This document shows, piece by piece, positions 47,354 to 64,000 of a DNA stretch of 64,000 nt. How positions within the stretch are numbered: the stretch's first letter is position 1; each line of letters opens with the position of its first letter. The DNA comes from Diplosphaera chodatii (Eukaryota; Chlorophyta; Trebouxiophyceae; Prasiolales; Stichococcaceae), in NCBI GenBank assembly GCA_032358165.1, contig JAALGY010000032.1, forward strand, positions 1,798,001 through 1,862,000, read 5' to 3'. The notes beneath the pieces were generated by a model. It saw only the letters and a list, made by a program, of their open reading frames with translations. It had not been told where the DNA came from and ran no database searches. Made by a program: the position numbers and the translations under genes.

Positions 47354-47929
47354 CTTGCCCTACAGGCCCATCAAAACGCCTGAGCAGGCTTCTGCAACGG
47401 TCGCTCTCCCTCCATGTTCTGCTTCAACACGTTGCACCTGAGACGTACCATGGGATTGTGCAAGGCGTGTTGTCGGCAACAACTGCGGGCACGTGAGGGT
47501 GGACTTTGGCTGATTTGTGCACCGATTGCAGTCGCACACGCGAAGTTTGCAAGCAAGTGGACGATGTCATTGGTCGCAAGCGGATGCTTCAAGGCATGCC
47601 TGCCCTGCAGCCAGGGCTGGAAGCAGGCTGGAAGCCAGGTTGCCGACATGCTTGCACATACATGCACCCATCACATCATGCATCATCACAGCATTACTGC
47701 ACGCAGACTGAATCGCAGACACCGCAGTCTAACGCAGCCTTTGATCGGTATGCGACTCGCGCTTCAGATCTCTATGGAGCGCCTTTCTGTGTCTGTAGAT
47801 GCAGCTCAGTTCCAGTTCCAATTATTTCCTTCCTTGCGCACATGCTCACAAACTCAGATGGCTCGATCTCTCGATGAATGATTAAATCAATGATCATGAA
47901 AACAATACTAAGCCGTCCCACCCCGTGCA
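47354..47929 (-). other. Intergenic region between two minus-strand genes
   Basis: About 575 bases between the PRT1-like start and the phospho-lyase stop. Promoter of the former and 3' untranslated region of the latter. No feature recognised. Confidence 0.4.
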
Positions 47930-50900
47930 TTAGGCCTTGTGCCGCTTGCCTGCTGGACCTGTCATGGGGACATCAGCGCAAATTTCACTGTGACACGCGA
48001 CGCTCGCCGGCTCCCAAGGCTCCAGAAGCGCTGCCTGCTCTGCTGTCGTCAGCCCAGCAAACTCCTCGAGGACCGCCTGCATGTCAGCATATTGATGACT
48101 GCTGTTTGCGCAACACCTTCTGATTGCCCAGGTCAGCTGCACATCACCGGCAAGTTTCAAGGATGCCCGTGCGGCACTACTGATCCGCCACACCTCTAGT
48201 TCTGCAACGAGGCGGTCAGCATCGCGGCAGGAAAAGACCAGCGGCGGCTTGACTTTCAGGACGTTGTCGCAGTGCGTGCCGTCGGTGGTCAGCAGCACGT
48301 GCCGTGCCTTCATGCGTTCCTGTGGTGTTGTACAGAATGTCAGCACCGCAGGGCGCATCAAACAAATTAGCAGTCGCCAGAAGTGTTTGCATGCTGCACA
48401 GAACCAGTTCCGCCAGGTACTGCAGTCCGCCGCGCACCCGTAGCCAGCAGGCGAGCTTGGGGGCAGGCAGCAGCGTTGCGGCGTCAGACACGCACTCGAT
48501 GCCCAGCATCAGGCCCAGGCCCCGCACATCACCCAAATATGGCCGCCCCTCCTGCAGGCACGTGCCGTGAACCACCTTCGACCTTCCTCTTGCTCTGGTG
48601 TGCATCGAGGGCATGCCCTGATCAGTTATCCAATCGCTACGGCATGACGTTGAAGCCGATCAGGCGGCATGATGCCGGCAAGGCGTGCCTGCAGACGCTG
48701 TAGTCCGGCACGGAGGTGCTGCCCCGTGGCGAGTGCAGCCTGCTGCAGGCGCTCCTCTTTCAGCACCTCCAGCACTGCCAGCCCTGTAGCAACACGGAAG
48801 GTCTTGTTGTAGTTGGACATTGAGCTGCAACTTCTAGAGCTGCAGCTCATGTGCAGATACTTGACGGCAACTGCTGCAGCTTTGCTGGGCTGCACTGGCA
48901 TTGTGGGAGGACCTTGCTGCGTGCGGGGCACCTTCAGGCACTTGAGTACACTTGGTGAAGCACACCTGCGGCCCCCGAAGCGGTGCAGCCGCCGCAAGTG
49001 GCAAAGTACTGCATGCCATTGTCGAAGCCGCGAGCCAGGGCCGGCGACATGACAACGGCGCCCATGGGGAAGCCGTTTCCGATTGGCTTTCCAAGTGTCA
49101 CCTGCGCCACCATACTGAGGGCGTGCCTTGAATGCATCCGTCAGGCAGTGGAGATGGGCAGTGTGCCGGTGTGACCCACCGTGCAGCTGTCACACCATTG
49201 ATCACATCAAACAAAGTTGCAGCTGCTCATGAGGGCGTGCTCACCATGTCTGGCACCACGCCCTGCGTTTGGAAGCCCCAGAAGTGCGTGCCCACCCTGC
49301 CAAAGCCGCACTGCACCTGTGACAAGCGCGAGCACGACTCTAGCCCTTCATGAGATCCAACGCGAATCTGTGGCGAGTCTGGCGCAGCTGTGCAAAGCGG
49401 TGCCGCAGTCAGTGCGACCCCTGTCACAGTGTCTGAACAGCACACCTCATCAGCGACACAGACGGCGCCCTCAGCACGCATCTCCTCGTAAACATCCCTC
49501 AAGTAGCCGTCCGGCAGCACCACCTGAAAGGCAGACACAAGGAGTGTGTACATGTGCGACGTCACTGTTGACTTGGAGGCCTTGGGCTTGGTGCGAGTAC
49601 CTGCTCTTTGGCATACCCATTTCAGTCTTCACACTACTCGTTGGCTATGATATTTCTTCCTCAGAGCAAAGCCAACCCTCAGGTGGACTCAGAAATGTGC
49701 AGGCTGGTGCTGACCTGGCCACCGCACGACAGTATGGACTCCGAGAAGAAGGCTGCCACACGGCCCCCTGCGGCGTGCGCCTCTGCGATTGCTGCCCGTG
49801 CTGCCGCTCGGCCATCAAGGTGCAGGTCTCTCAGCCGGTCTGGGCACGGCATGACATGCACATAGTGTGGCCTGCGGTACACCATGACAAACTCCCATTG
49901 TCGGCATGAGCCTGCTCGTGCACCTTCTAACCAGACGACAGAGCACATCTACTGGTGTTGACCAACATGAGCTGGCCATGAGGCTGCGCCGCTAGGCGCT
50001 TACCTGCCACTGCCACCGGCCCCATTGAACTTGTAGGGCGACAGGTCAATGGTGGCGGTTGTGTGGCCGTGGTACGCGCCATCCATCACCACCACATGCT
50101 GAGCGCCTGCAACAACGCCACCATATGTCTGCGTCTTGGGATGGTTGCTGCAGGAGCACAGCACTGCGGGCTGCAAGAGATGCATCAGCTTGAGACCCTG
50201 GCACAGCGCACCACCCGAGCTGTTGGTCCGTGCAACCCGCAGCGCCAGGTCGTTCGACTCCGACCCAGAGCAGGTTGCATACCTACAACGTGAGTCACAC
50301 GTCAGATTTTATGAAACCGTACACTGCTCGTGGAGTCATGCTGAGTATGAAGGAGTTGCCCAAGGATGGGTTACACCATGTCATCACAGCGGCGGTAGTG
50401 TGACATGAGGGCGCACATGACGCTGAGTGGGTCGGGCATGGTGTCCGTCAGCGCCTCAGCAAACGACGAGAAGGTGTCGTGCAGGTAGCGCGAGTTTGTG
50501 TTGAGCTGGAACATCTGCTGTGCCACTGCTGTGCACACCTGCAGGTGCGGAGTGTCCATGCTGCTGAGCCCAATCTGCAGCTGTCTTGCACAGGCAGACT
50601 GCAACATGGTCTTTAGGTACTGACCTTGACATTGCTGTGCCCAACGTGCGCAACGTTGTTCACACAGTCCAGGTACGCAGTGCCATCTGCTGCCCACAGT
50701 GTTGCACCCTGCGACGCAAATAGTTCTCCGTGAGGCTGAGTGTCAACATGCCATGTTTGAGAAAGTTGCCTGCGCCATGTGCACTAAGCCGTGACTCGTG
50801 GCGAGACGCGCGCATACGCACCTCCCCACGCACGATGTGCAGCGGCTCAGCATACATCAGCGCATGGTTCGGGCCGATGTGCTGCTTCCGCAACCGGGCC

Positions 50901-51218
50901 ACCCGCGCGGTATCAGATGGCTGCAGCAAAATGGCACATGGCACATCAGATGTCAGCAACTGGAGCTGCCAGCCGCAGGTAGCAACGCAGGTGACAGTGA
51001 TGTCCGTACTGCCGGCTGTGTGTCGAGTTCCAAACAACCACCTGGCAGCTGGCTGCTGCATGGCATGCGTCATTCACCAGCTCCTGCGCGCTGCGCTTCA
51101 CAGGCGCATCCGACACAGCCAGCTCCTGCCACGTGTCGCTGCTGCAGGACGGGGACGCTCCTGCAGGCGCGTCCACAGCTGACTGCTTGTCGGCTGCCAG
51201 CGCTGCTGGAGGGCCCAT
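47930..51218 (-). CDS. Class III PLP-dependent phospho-lyase (ETNPPL/PHYKPL type)
   Basis: Read on the minus strand from the ATG at 51218 ([18 protein letters not shown]). Conserved blocks: [20 protein letters not shown] and [103 protein letters not shown] joined to [15 protein letters not shown]. Then [20 protein letters not shown], where the Lys of LGKPIGNG binds pyridoxal phosphate. Last are [39 protein letters not shown] and [20 protein letters not shown]. The NNVAHVGH and LNTNSRYLH blocks separate this from ordinary ornithine or GABA aminotransferases and match the ethanolamine-phosphate and hydroxylysine-phosphate phospho-lyases. Substrate choice between these, or alanine-glyoxylate, cannot be read from sequence. 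The N-terminal 50 residues are unconserved. Confidence 0.88.
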
Positions 51219-51941
51219 GACTGCACCGCCTGCAGTCTCTGAGCTTCCAGGCGGTATCGCTGTCTGCTGCTATGTTGCTGCTGTCTGGCTGATCCGTGGA
51301 GGCTCCCGAGGCGCAAGACAGACCCGGCACGCTGCTGCGCACTCAGTCTGCACTCGGCTGTCAGTTGGTGACGCACACCTGCTGCAGCACAGGCAGCACA
51401 CGCCAAGAGACAGGCGAGTGACCAGTGTGGGAAGCCTGATGCGGCAGCAACTACCCCGTGCCTGCTTCCGTCATACACTCGGTACGACAGTGCAGAAACA
51501 GAGCGGCCATTGTTTCGCATACCTGTGAGGACAACCCTTGCTCCCACCACAACGCAGATTTGAGGGTGGGCAGCGCGGCCGAGCCACACGCAAACGATTG
51601 CGACCAGATTTCGGCTGACGACTCTGGCTTCCTTGCTTGTTTGCACTCGCTCACACTGTTTCTGCAACGATGGCAAGCGTGACCATAACCTCCGAATATA
51701 CTTCTGACATTGAAGGTCACAGAAAACCGCAGGTGCTACTCCACACACCGTTCGTATGCAAATAGCAAGTAATGTCTGAGGAGCAATAGGCTGCATTGGC
51801 GGTTTTTGCTGCCCGAGCTGCCAACGAGAGGGGTCGTGCAGCTTCACTTGGATGAGGCAATTGTCACGTGGATCACAAAGTGCCAGGCTGCGGCATTGCA
51901 GGCAAAGTCTATAAGTCTTTCAGTCACATGCTGGCGTCCAG
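51219..51941. other. Divergent promoter region (phospho-lyase / FHIT)
   Basis: About 720 bases between divergent start codons. A minus-strand frame runs through part of it without recognisable content; it could be leader of the phospho-lyase transcript. Confidence 0.4.
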
Positions 51942-53054
51942 ATGCTGTGCAGGTCGGCAGCATTGCTGAGCACCGCGTGGCGCCCCGCAGCCGTGCGGCG
52001 ATCTGCACCGCCGCGCTGCATGGCCACTGCGCGGGTATGGTGCAAGCCTACATCAGAGCGTGCACGCAGTGCCTGTTCGCGGATCCTCCTCAGCATCAGT
52101 TGTGTGATGTGCATGTTGCAGGCCTACACTTTTGGGAAGTGGCCAATCGCGGAGTCTGAGGTGTTCGCAACATCCGCACTTGCCTTTGCTTTCGTGAACC
52201 TGAAGCCCCTTGTGCCGGGTGAGGATGATGGTCTGTCCTGGTGAGCATCGTCATGTGCAGGTGCTGTGTGCCATATTGCATCGTTTCCAGTTGTTCAAGG
52301 CGTGACTGCACTGCAGGCCATGTGCTAGTGGCACCGCAACGGATTGAGCCGCGCTTTGGCAACCTGTCCAGCGACGAGGTCGCAGATTTATGGTGACAAT
52401 GTTGTATTGCTGCACTGGGCAGCTGCGTCTTCTGCAGGTGTCACGGCAGGAGGAGATCGTTGCTTTGCTGATGTGCAGGGCGTTGGCGCAGCGTGTAAGC
52501 CGTACACTTGAAGTGCATCACAAAGCAGACGCGCTGACACTGACCGTGCAGGTGCTGTATGCTTGAATTTCTGTAGCTGCAGGTGACTGTTCCAGCTGCC
52601 CGTTGCATGGACCGGCTGCTGCTCATGCGGTTTCTGAGTGCTGCCGGTGGCACGCTGCAGGACGGCCCCGCTGCAGGGCAGACGGTTCCGCACGTGCACA
52701 TCCACCTGCTGCCCCGCAAGTTTGGCGACTTTGAGCCGAATGACAAGGTCTACGACGCCATCGATGCCGCCAGCAAGGAAGATGCAACGAGCAGGTGCAG
52801 GGCTTGACATGGTGCCATGTTATTGAGCACATGATCATAGTCTCGCCTCCCAAGAATGACATCTGAGTAAGACTTGCACATAGTGTCAGTTGAGTCTGGC
52901 CTGCGATGGCACAATCGTTCGGTGTTCTGTATGATGTAGGGCTGGAGAGCCCCTGAATCTGGATGCAGAGCGAAAGCCGCGAACATCAGAGGAAATGGCA
53001 ACTGAGGCAGCAGAGCTCAGACAGCTGTTTCAGGAGCCCACGCCTTCCACTTAA
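51942..53054 (+). CDS. FHIT: Bis(5'-adenosyl)-triphosphatase (FHIT), HIT family, with N-terminal presequence
   Basis: Six exons close in phase: 51942-52034, 52122-52218, 52317-52392, 52479-52551, 52661-52794, 52940-53054, for 195 residues. Exon 1 is an Arg/Ala/Ser-rich organelle-type presequence with a second in-frame ATG at 52020. The body reads FGKWPIAESEVFATSALAFA, FVNLKPLVPGHVLVAPQRIE, SSDEVADLWALAQRVSRTLE, DALTLTVQDGPAAGQTVPHV. The HIT motif HVHIHLLPRK carries the nucleophilic central His, followed by FGDFEPNDKVYDAID and a plant-like C-terminal helix EMATEAAELRQLF. It hydrolyses Ap3A to AMP and ADP. The next gene starts only 49 bases after the stop. Confidence 0.96.
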
Positions 53055-53103
53055 GTAGCATAAGGACTACGGCACGGTGCAGTCAGCACCTGGCGCTGTC
53101 AAA

Positions 53104-54233
53104 ATGGCGAACCTGTCAAGACAGGATGCTGCCTCAGAGCAGCAGGAGCCTGTCCAGTATCACAGTACCGACTTCGCGTGGGAATCATTGCGGTGGGTAT
53201 TGTTCCCACTGGTTTCGCTGAACTTGACTGAACAATCGGCAGGCACAGTACACCACTGCCTGCCTGAAAGCTGCTGCGTCTGCCATACCCAGGGACAGCG
53301 TGCAGCCACTACTTGAACAGCGGGAGGCAGCGGACAAGGCAGCCGAACCTGTGGCACAACACACTGCAAGCATGTCACTCAGTCCAGACACCGGTAGCAG
53401 CTGGGAGGCCTTCCACCAGCAGCATGCCAGCGGTCGCTTCTTCCGACCAAAGCGGTACCTCGCAATGGAGTTTCCGCAGCTGGCGTCGCCGGGCATCCAC
53501 ATCCTGGACATTGGCGCCGGCAACGGCGCTTCTGTTGTCCCCATCCTCGCCAGGAATGCCTCAGCGCGTGCCACCTGCTGCGACGTCAGCAGCACTGCGC
53601 TCCGCCTGCTGCAGGAATCTGCAGGTGCGCCCCTCTGTGGCACCAGGCTGTCACCGGTCAGTCAACCCTGTTCAGGTTGTGATGCCGGTGTGGCTTGCTG
53701 CATGTCACTAGCTCTGCCATTATTGTTGATGTGTCTGCAAGTGGAGTCTACATATGTGTGGGCTGAGGACACCCGATGCTGCTGCAGAGGATGCTGGCAT
53801 TGACAGCGCTAGGCTCACGACCCAGCAACTAGACGCCTCAGCAGACGATGCAGGGCTATCACTGGCAGCTCCAGCCGATGTGGCACTGCTCGTGTTCACA
53901 CTGTCCGCCGTGCCCCCGGAGCGGATGGCGAACGTGCTGCGCCTCGCACACAGCAGCCTGCGTGCGGGCGGGCTGCTGCTCTTTCGTGACTATGCTTTGT
54001 ATGACCTTCCCCAGCTGCGCTTTGAGCGCAGCGCACGCCTGGGCAGGAACCTATACAGGCGTGAGGATGGCACACTTGCCTACTTTTTCACAACCACAGA
54101 CATGCAGGAGCGTGCCCTTGCAGCTGGCTTCGAGGTCGTGGAGTGCTGCTATGCATGTGTCAACAATGTCAATAGGAGGACTACGGAGGTGATGCGGCGG
54201 GCATTTGTGCATGCTGTCTTCTGCAAGAGTTGA
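53104..54233 (+). CDS. METTL2/6/8-type tRNA N3-methylcytidine methyltransferase
   Basis: Three exons close in phase: 53104-53192, 53293-53624, 53788-54233, for 288 residues. It starts MANLSRQDAASEQQEP and continues VQYHSTDFAWESLRDSVQPL as in plant homologues. Then WEAFHQQHASGRFFRPKRYL, the SAM loop HILDIGAGNGASVVPILARN, TCCDVSSTALRLLQES, DVALLVFTLSAVPPERMANV, LRAGGLLLFRDYALYDLPQL, RREDGTLAYFFTTTDMQERA and the closing CVNNVNRR...MRRAFVHAVF. These are the family landmarks of enzymes that methylate cytidine 32 in tRNA anticodon loops. The compact size is closest to METTL6. Start chosen by the conserved N-terminal block and the AAAATGG context. Confidence 0.92.
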
Positions 54234-54622
54234 CCCGTGGTCATCAGCTGTGTAGCAGCTGTAGGCTTTGCGAAGCAGGGGTTCAGCACATAAGCAAACA
54301 AGAGCAAGGTGCTAATCACGAGGTAACCTTACAGTACATACGGTATATGCACAATACCACATTGCACCACAGTTTTGCAGCAGCACACCCTGCTGTCGCT
54401 GGTTTGGTATGCGGCATACATGCAAGCTGCCATGGCATGTCTGCCAATACTGAGCACTGTTGGACCCACTGACAAATGAGCCACATCGGCTCCGCACAGA
54501 CAGCACAAAGCTGAGCATGCCATGCGCATGACATGCAACACAACAGTGCTGAGTACGCCGAACCTGACAAACACCTCGTGTGACAAACGAGCAGCTCTGC
54601 ATCTAAAGCGCGGGTGCGCTGC
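54234..54622. other. Convergent intergenic region
   Basis: About 390 bases between the methyltransferase and demethylase stop codons. Only short frames. Nothing recognised. Confidence 0.5.
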
Positions 54623-58134
<3,512 letters not shown>

Positions 58135-58933
58135 GCGCCCGCCACGCCCCTCCAGGCTGGCTGGCTGGCTGTAGCAGCCCCGGCGGGGCTGCTGGCTGGC
58201 TCAGGCTGGTTCAACGGAACCGCTACGATGCCTGCACTGGTGGTGCTTTGGGCCCAGCGTTGCACCACCTGCAGGATATGCAGTGATTTGCTGGCAGCCC
58301 TGATATTTTGCCCGGGACAGGCCTCAGCACCGGCGAGACCGCATGAGCCACTGCACGCTGCTAGCACAAGTGGTCCGTGAAGCCGGACCCGCTGCGATGA
58401 TCTGGCTGATGTGTCACATGAGTTTGTGTCAGCGGTCCACGGGGACTAGGTGTTCGCAGGACGCAGCGCTGCCAACGGAACCGCGCTTTGTCTCGGTGCT
58501 GCCTTGAAAGCTAAGGCTAGGTACTGCGATGTCGCAGAGCACAGCAGACTAATCATAGGCTTCTCCTCGTGCATTTTGCGTGTATGTCGTGGGACCCGCT
58601 TCACAGCCCGGACCCACAGTCCTGCTGGCTCGATCTCGTAGTCTTCAATTTCCCCCTTGCCTGGTGGCAGACCCTGTAGTGTATTCAGGAAGGGTAGCTT
58701 CCAGCCTCCCGCACACGATTGGAGTATGAATGGTAGGGTTGATTGGATTGGGAATTGCGTGCGCTGCAGAGAAGGTTCGAAAGGCACAACACAACGGCCC
58801 GCGGTCACACAAAAGTCAGTTTGCACGTCGCCAGTTCTCCGCTTTGCAACGTTTGCCCACGCTTTTCTGTGTTTGAACGTCAAACCCGTTGTGTCCGACG
58901 TTCACCCCTTGCGCTTTAACTGGGGTAGGCAAC
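58135..58933. other. Divergent promoter region (demethylase / inositol-phosphate synthase)
   Basis: About 800 bases. A 145-residue minus-strand frame (58446-58883) has no recognisable family. The 200 bases before the synthase ATG are AT-richer, as a leader or promoter would be. Confidence 0.4.
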
Positions 58934-61492
<2,559 letters not shown>

Positions 61493-62288
61493 TAGGAACC
61501 TGGAGTCTTCAGCTAGCAGAGCGCATCGTATCTGCCCGATGATTTCATGTTTCCTGTGTGAGACGGGGGATTTTTGGGGAGGGTGGTTGGTTTGCGGAGC
61601 GGGTAGCGAGGAGGGTAGAGCAGTGTAGATTGTAGCTAGCAGAGCGACACTGTCGAAGCGCAGCGTTTTATTCAGCTTGTTGCAGCGTGAGCCTGACCCT
61701 GTGCACAGATGGCAGCAGGCTTGCCCAATTTTGTGCTGTGTCCGTACATACCTCAGCACTTGCGTTTTGTTGTCTCTATGACATGTTGTCGGATTGTTTC
61801 GCCAGCCAGGAGGAAGTGCGACAATGTAAAGTTCTACTTGCTAAATATCGCCACATGCTCGTATCACATAGAGAGCAATTTGTGACCTGTTTCAGCTCGA
61901 TATTCCTCGCCCATCTGCAGTTCTGTGGCCCTGTAGTGAGCTTACTTGAGTGCGGGGCAAGGTCACACCTCTCCTGCGTGCACTTCCTTGCAGTAGGAGT
62001 CTGTGCAGTATCAGCCATCTGCATCAGTGCACGAGTACTGCGCTGCGCAAAGAGCAGTATCTGAGCATAAGCATCAAGAGTGGCAAACTCTGCAGAACAG
62101 GCAGCACGGTTGTGTCGCTTCCTCAGGCAGCTTGAGCATGTCAGCAAGCATAACCCCTTGATCTGATGCTTGCAGCTTTGATGCATGTTCTCCTCACCGC
62201 AGTTGTATGTTTGAACCGATCGCGCTCCTGCATCGCAGCTTCAGCATTTGCCAGCACCGCTAGAGCGTGCTGTTGAGTAGGGTCCAGC
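61493..62288 (+). other. Intergenic region between two plus-strand genes
   Basis: About 800 bases: 3' region of the synthase and promoter of CDC73. A TGTAA, the usual green-algal polyadenylation signal, lies near 61825, about 330 bases after the stop. No gene seen. Confidence 0.45.
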
Positions 62289-64000
62289 ATGGATCCCTTG
62301 AACTTGCTGCGTGAGTGGACGAAGGAAGGAAAGCTGGACCGGATCCGGCTGGGCCCAGAGCGTGTAGAGTTTGCAGACAGCTACTCGTTTCGGCGAGATG
62401 CGCCGACGTCCTACAAAAGCCAGAAGGGCAAGGGCGCCTTCTACGGATTGGCCACGTTGCTGGTGTTTCTGCGCAACAGCAAAACGCCGTTTCCGCAGTA
62501 TGTGAAGATCACAAAGGAAGAGAATGTGCCGACAGTTTCGTACTTAGATCGCAAGGTGCGCATGGCGCCGGCCTTGCAACATGCGGCTGTTTGGTGCGGA
62601 TGTACTATCTGCTGCTGTACTGCTGCTGTACAATGCCAATTGCAGCAAGCCACGATGTTCTCGCAGGATGTGGAGGCGTATCTCACAGGCCAGAGTAGCA
62701 GCTCTGATTACATCCAGCTGGTGGCACCAGACCTTAACTTTGCCGCCATCCCAGCACAACAGGTGGGACAGCTGCTGCACTGATGGCACCGACGTGGAGC
62801 AGCCGTAGCCATAATGGGGTCCAATCGCACATGCTGCAACTGTGGTCATCTGCCACATGACTGCACATGCAGGCAGTGCCAGCAGCCCAGAGCGCGGAGC
62901 CTGCAGCCAAGCGTGCGCGGTGGGATCCGCAAGCAGCGACCTCGCCGGCAGTCGATGGGGCAGTAGGCGCGGCGCCAGCTGGCAGCCTCATGCAGCAGGT
63001 CGAGCGTTACGAGCGTCGGCTCTGGGATCGGAACAGCGCGCTCACAGTGCCAGGCAAAAGCTTTGCACGGGCGGTGCAGCTGGCCCGGGATGCGCTGTAT
63101 TCCAGCAGCAGGCAACCAGAACCTGCCCGCAGCGCCAGCCGCCCCCAGCACCGGGTGATCCACGCTGCAAGTTCACTGCATGCACACCATACGTTGCCAA
63201 GACGATGTCTGCTGCATGCTGAGTGGCACGAACAGGACGCGGAGCTCTGGCACGCAGGCCCGCCAGCCGGCGATCCCGATAAAGCCCAGTGGCCGGCTGG
63301 AGCGGGCCACAGGGCCAGACACCACGCTGCAGGAGATGGGCTTCAAGGGCGTCAACATCCAGACGTACGGCGCGGCGCCCACAGTAGCACTGCCGCCTGC
63401 TGTCAATGGTGGCACGGGCGTGCCGCCGGGGCCGCCGCCGCGGCCGATGCCCAGCAGCCATGCCGCCACGCCGCCATCAGCAGCCAAGCAGCGGCCGCCC
63501 AGCCACCAGTCGCAGCGTCCCAGCAGCGCCAGCCAGCACAGGTGATGCTGTTTCTAGCAGCACAAGGTCAATACAGCGCAATACCCACGACGCACTTGAC
63601 ATGATGCTTTCATCACGCAGGCCAAGCTCAGCGAAGAAGCCAGACCGGCACAAGGGTATGGCGCCCATCATCATTGTGCCAAAGGGCTACGACACGAAGA
63701 TCAACATGTTCAATGCCCAGGTCGGTGCTGGTTGGCAGTCAATAACCAATTCGTTCATACATGCGCGAACGGATGCCTCTTCCCTGCATATGCATCACCT
63801 TGTTCCAGCAATTGGGCAGCAGAAGTCTGGCAACCATGCTTGAGCGGAGGACTCACAGCGATGTACTCCATGAAGGCATTCTTGGAGGAGGGGCGCTACA
63901 TACCATGGCAAGAGTGCCAGGAGCAGGGCCTCAAGAAGGCCAGCAGAGCATCCTTCAAGCGCACCATAGGCCGAAGTAGACCAGTAAGCATGGTTTGTTG
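62289..64000 (+). CDS. CDC73: CDC73 (parafibromin) subunit of the PAF1 complex, 5' part
   Basis: The gene runs off the window. Exon 1 (62289-62555) is the conserved N-terminus MDPLNLLREWTKEGKLDRIR with VEFADSYSFRRDAPTSYKSQ, KGAFYGLATLLVFLRNSKTP and VPTVSYLDRK. Exon 2 (62667-62762) gives DVEAYLTGQSSSSDYIQL. Then comes a linker (AKRARWDP, LMQQVERYERRLWDRNSAL) and Ser/Pro-rich sequence. The C-terminal Ras-like domain begins with APIIIVPKGYDTKINMFNA (about 63660-63718) and an exon at about 63860-63985 (YSMKAFLEEGRYIPWQECQE). CDC73 helps RNA polymerase II elongation and histone modification in the nucleus. The linker is more Pro/Ala-rich than I expect for the family, and exon edges there are approximate. 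Confidence 0.92.

Noticed and set aside
58446..58883. Minus-strand open frame of 145 residues between the demethylase and inositol-phosphate synthase
   Set aside because: No family similarity recognised and no splice partners; more likely promoter or leader DNA.

Overview
This looks like nuclear DNA of a green alga (Chlorophyta, probably trebouxiophyte-like). Nearly every gene is cut by several short GT-AG introns of roughly 80-350 bases, with donors mostly GTGxG/GTAxG and acceptors mostly TGCAG. The DNA is GC-rich. Several families are typical of Viridiplantae (PRT1-type N-recognin, DUF599 membrane protein, plant-type SAC phosphatase, plant-type NAA60). There is no sign of bacterial operons, phage, CRISPR or insertion sequences. 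The species is not resolved.

Layout. 1-3313 (+) end of a SAC-domain phosphoinositide phosphatase; 3939-5030 (-) YchJ/SEC-C protein; 5746-7499 (+) RNase H2 subunit A; 9041-10345 (+) four-helix membrane orphan; 10402-12471 (-) EndoU endoribonuclease with a Gln-rich tail; 12829-18820 (+) GON4L-like Myb/SANT protein; 19197-21446 (-) gamma-glutamylcyclotransferase-like membrane protein; 21906-23543 (+) DUF599 protein; 24053-31726 (-) RNA polymerase I second-largest subunit; 32465-35368 (-) villin-headpiece protein; 36592-37824 (+) NAA60 acetyltransferase; 38179-39197 (-) secreted DOMON protein; 39848-41217 (+) multi-pass membrane orphan; 41593-44098 (+) MEPCE/Bin3 RNA methyltransferase; 44820-47353 (-) PRT1-like E3 ligase; 47930-51218 (-) class III PLP phospho-lyase (ETNPPL type); 51942-53054 (+) FHIT; 53104-54233 (+) METTL2/6/8-type tRNA methyltransferase; 54623-58134 (-) KDM4-like JmjN/JmjC demethylase; 58934-61492 (+) inositol-3-phosphate synthase; 62289-64000 (+) start of CDC73.

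The genes form no single pathway. Many act on RNA or chromatin (RNase H2A, EndoU, MEPCE, METTL, Pol I, CDC73, KDM4, GON4L), and three concern inositol or phospholipid metabolism (SAC, INO1, ETNPPL type). I read exon chains by eye from splice motifs, reading frame and family conservation. Where reading phase closes across every exon I say so; otherwise the boundaries are approximate.
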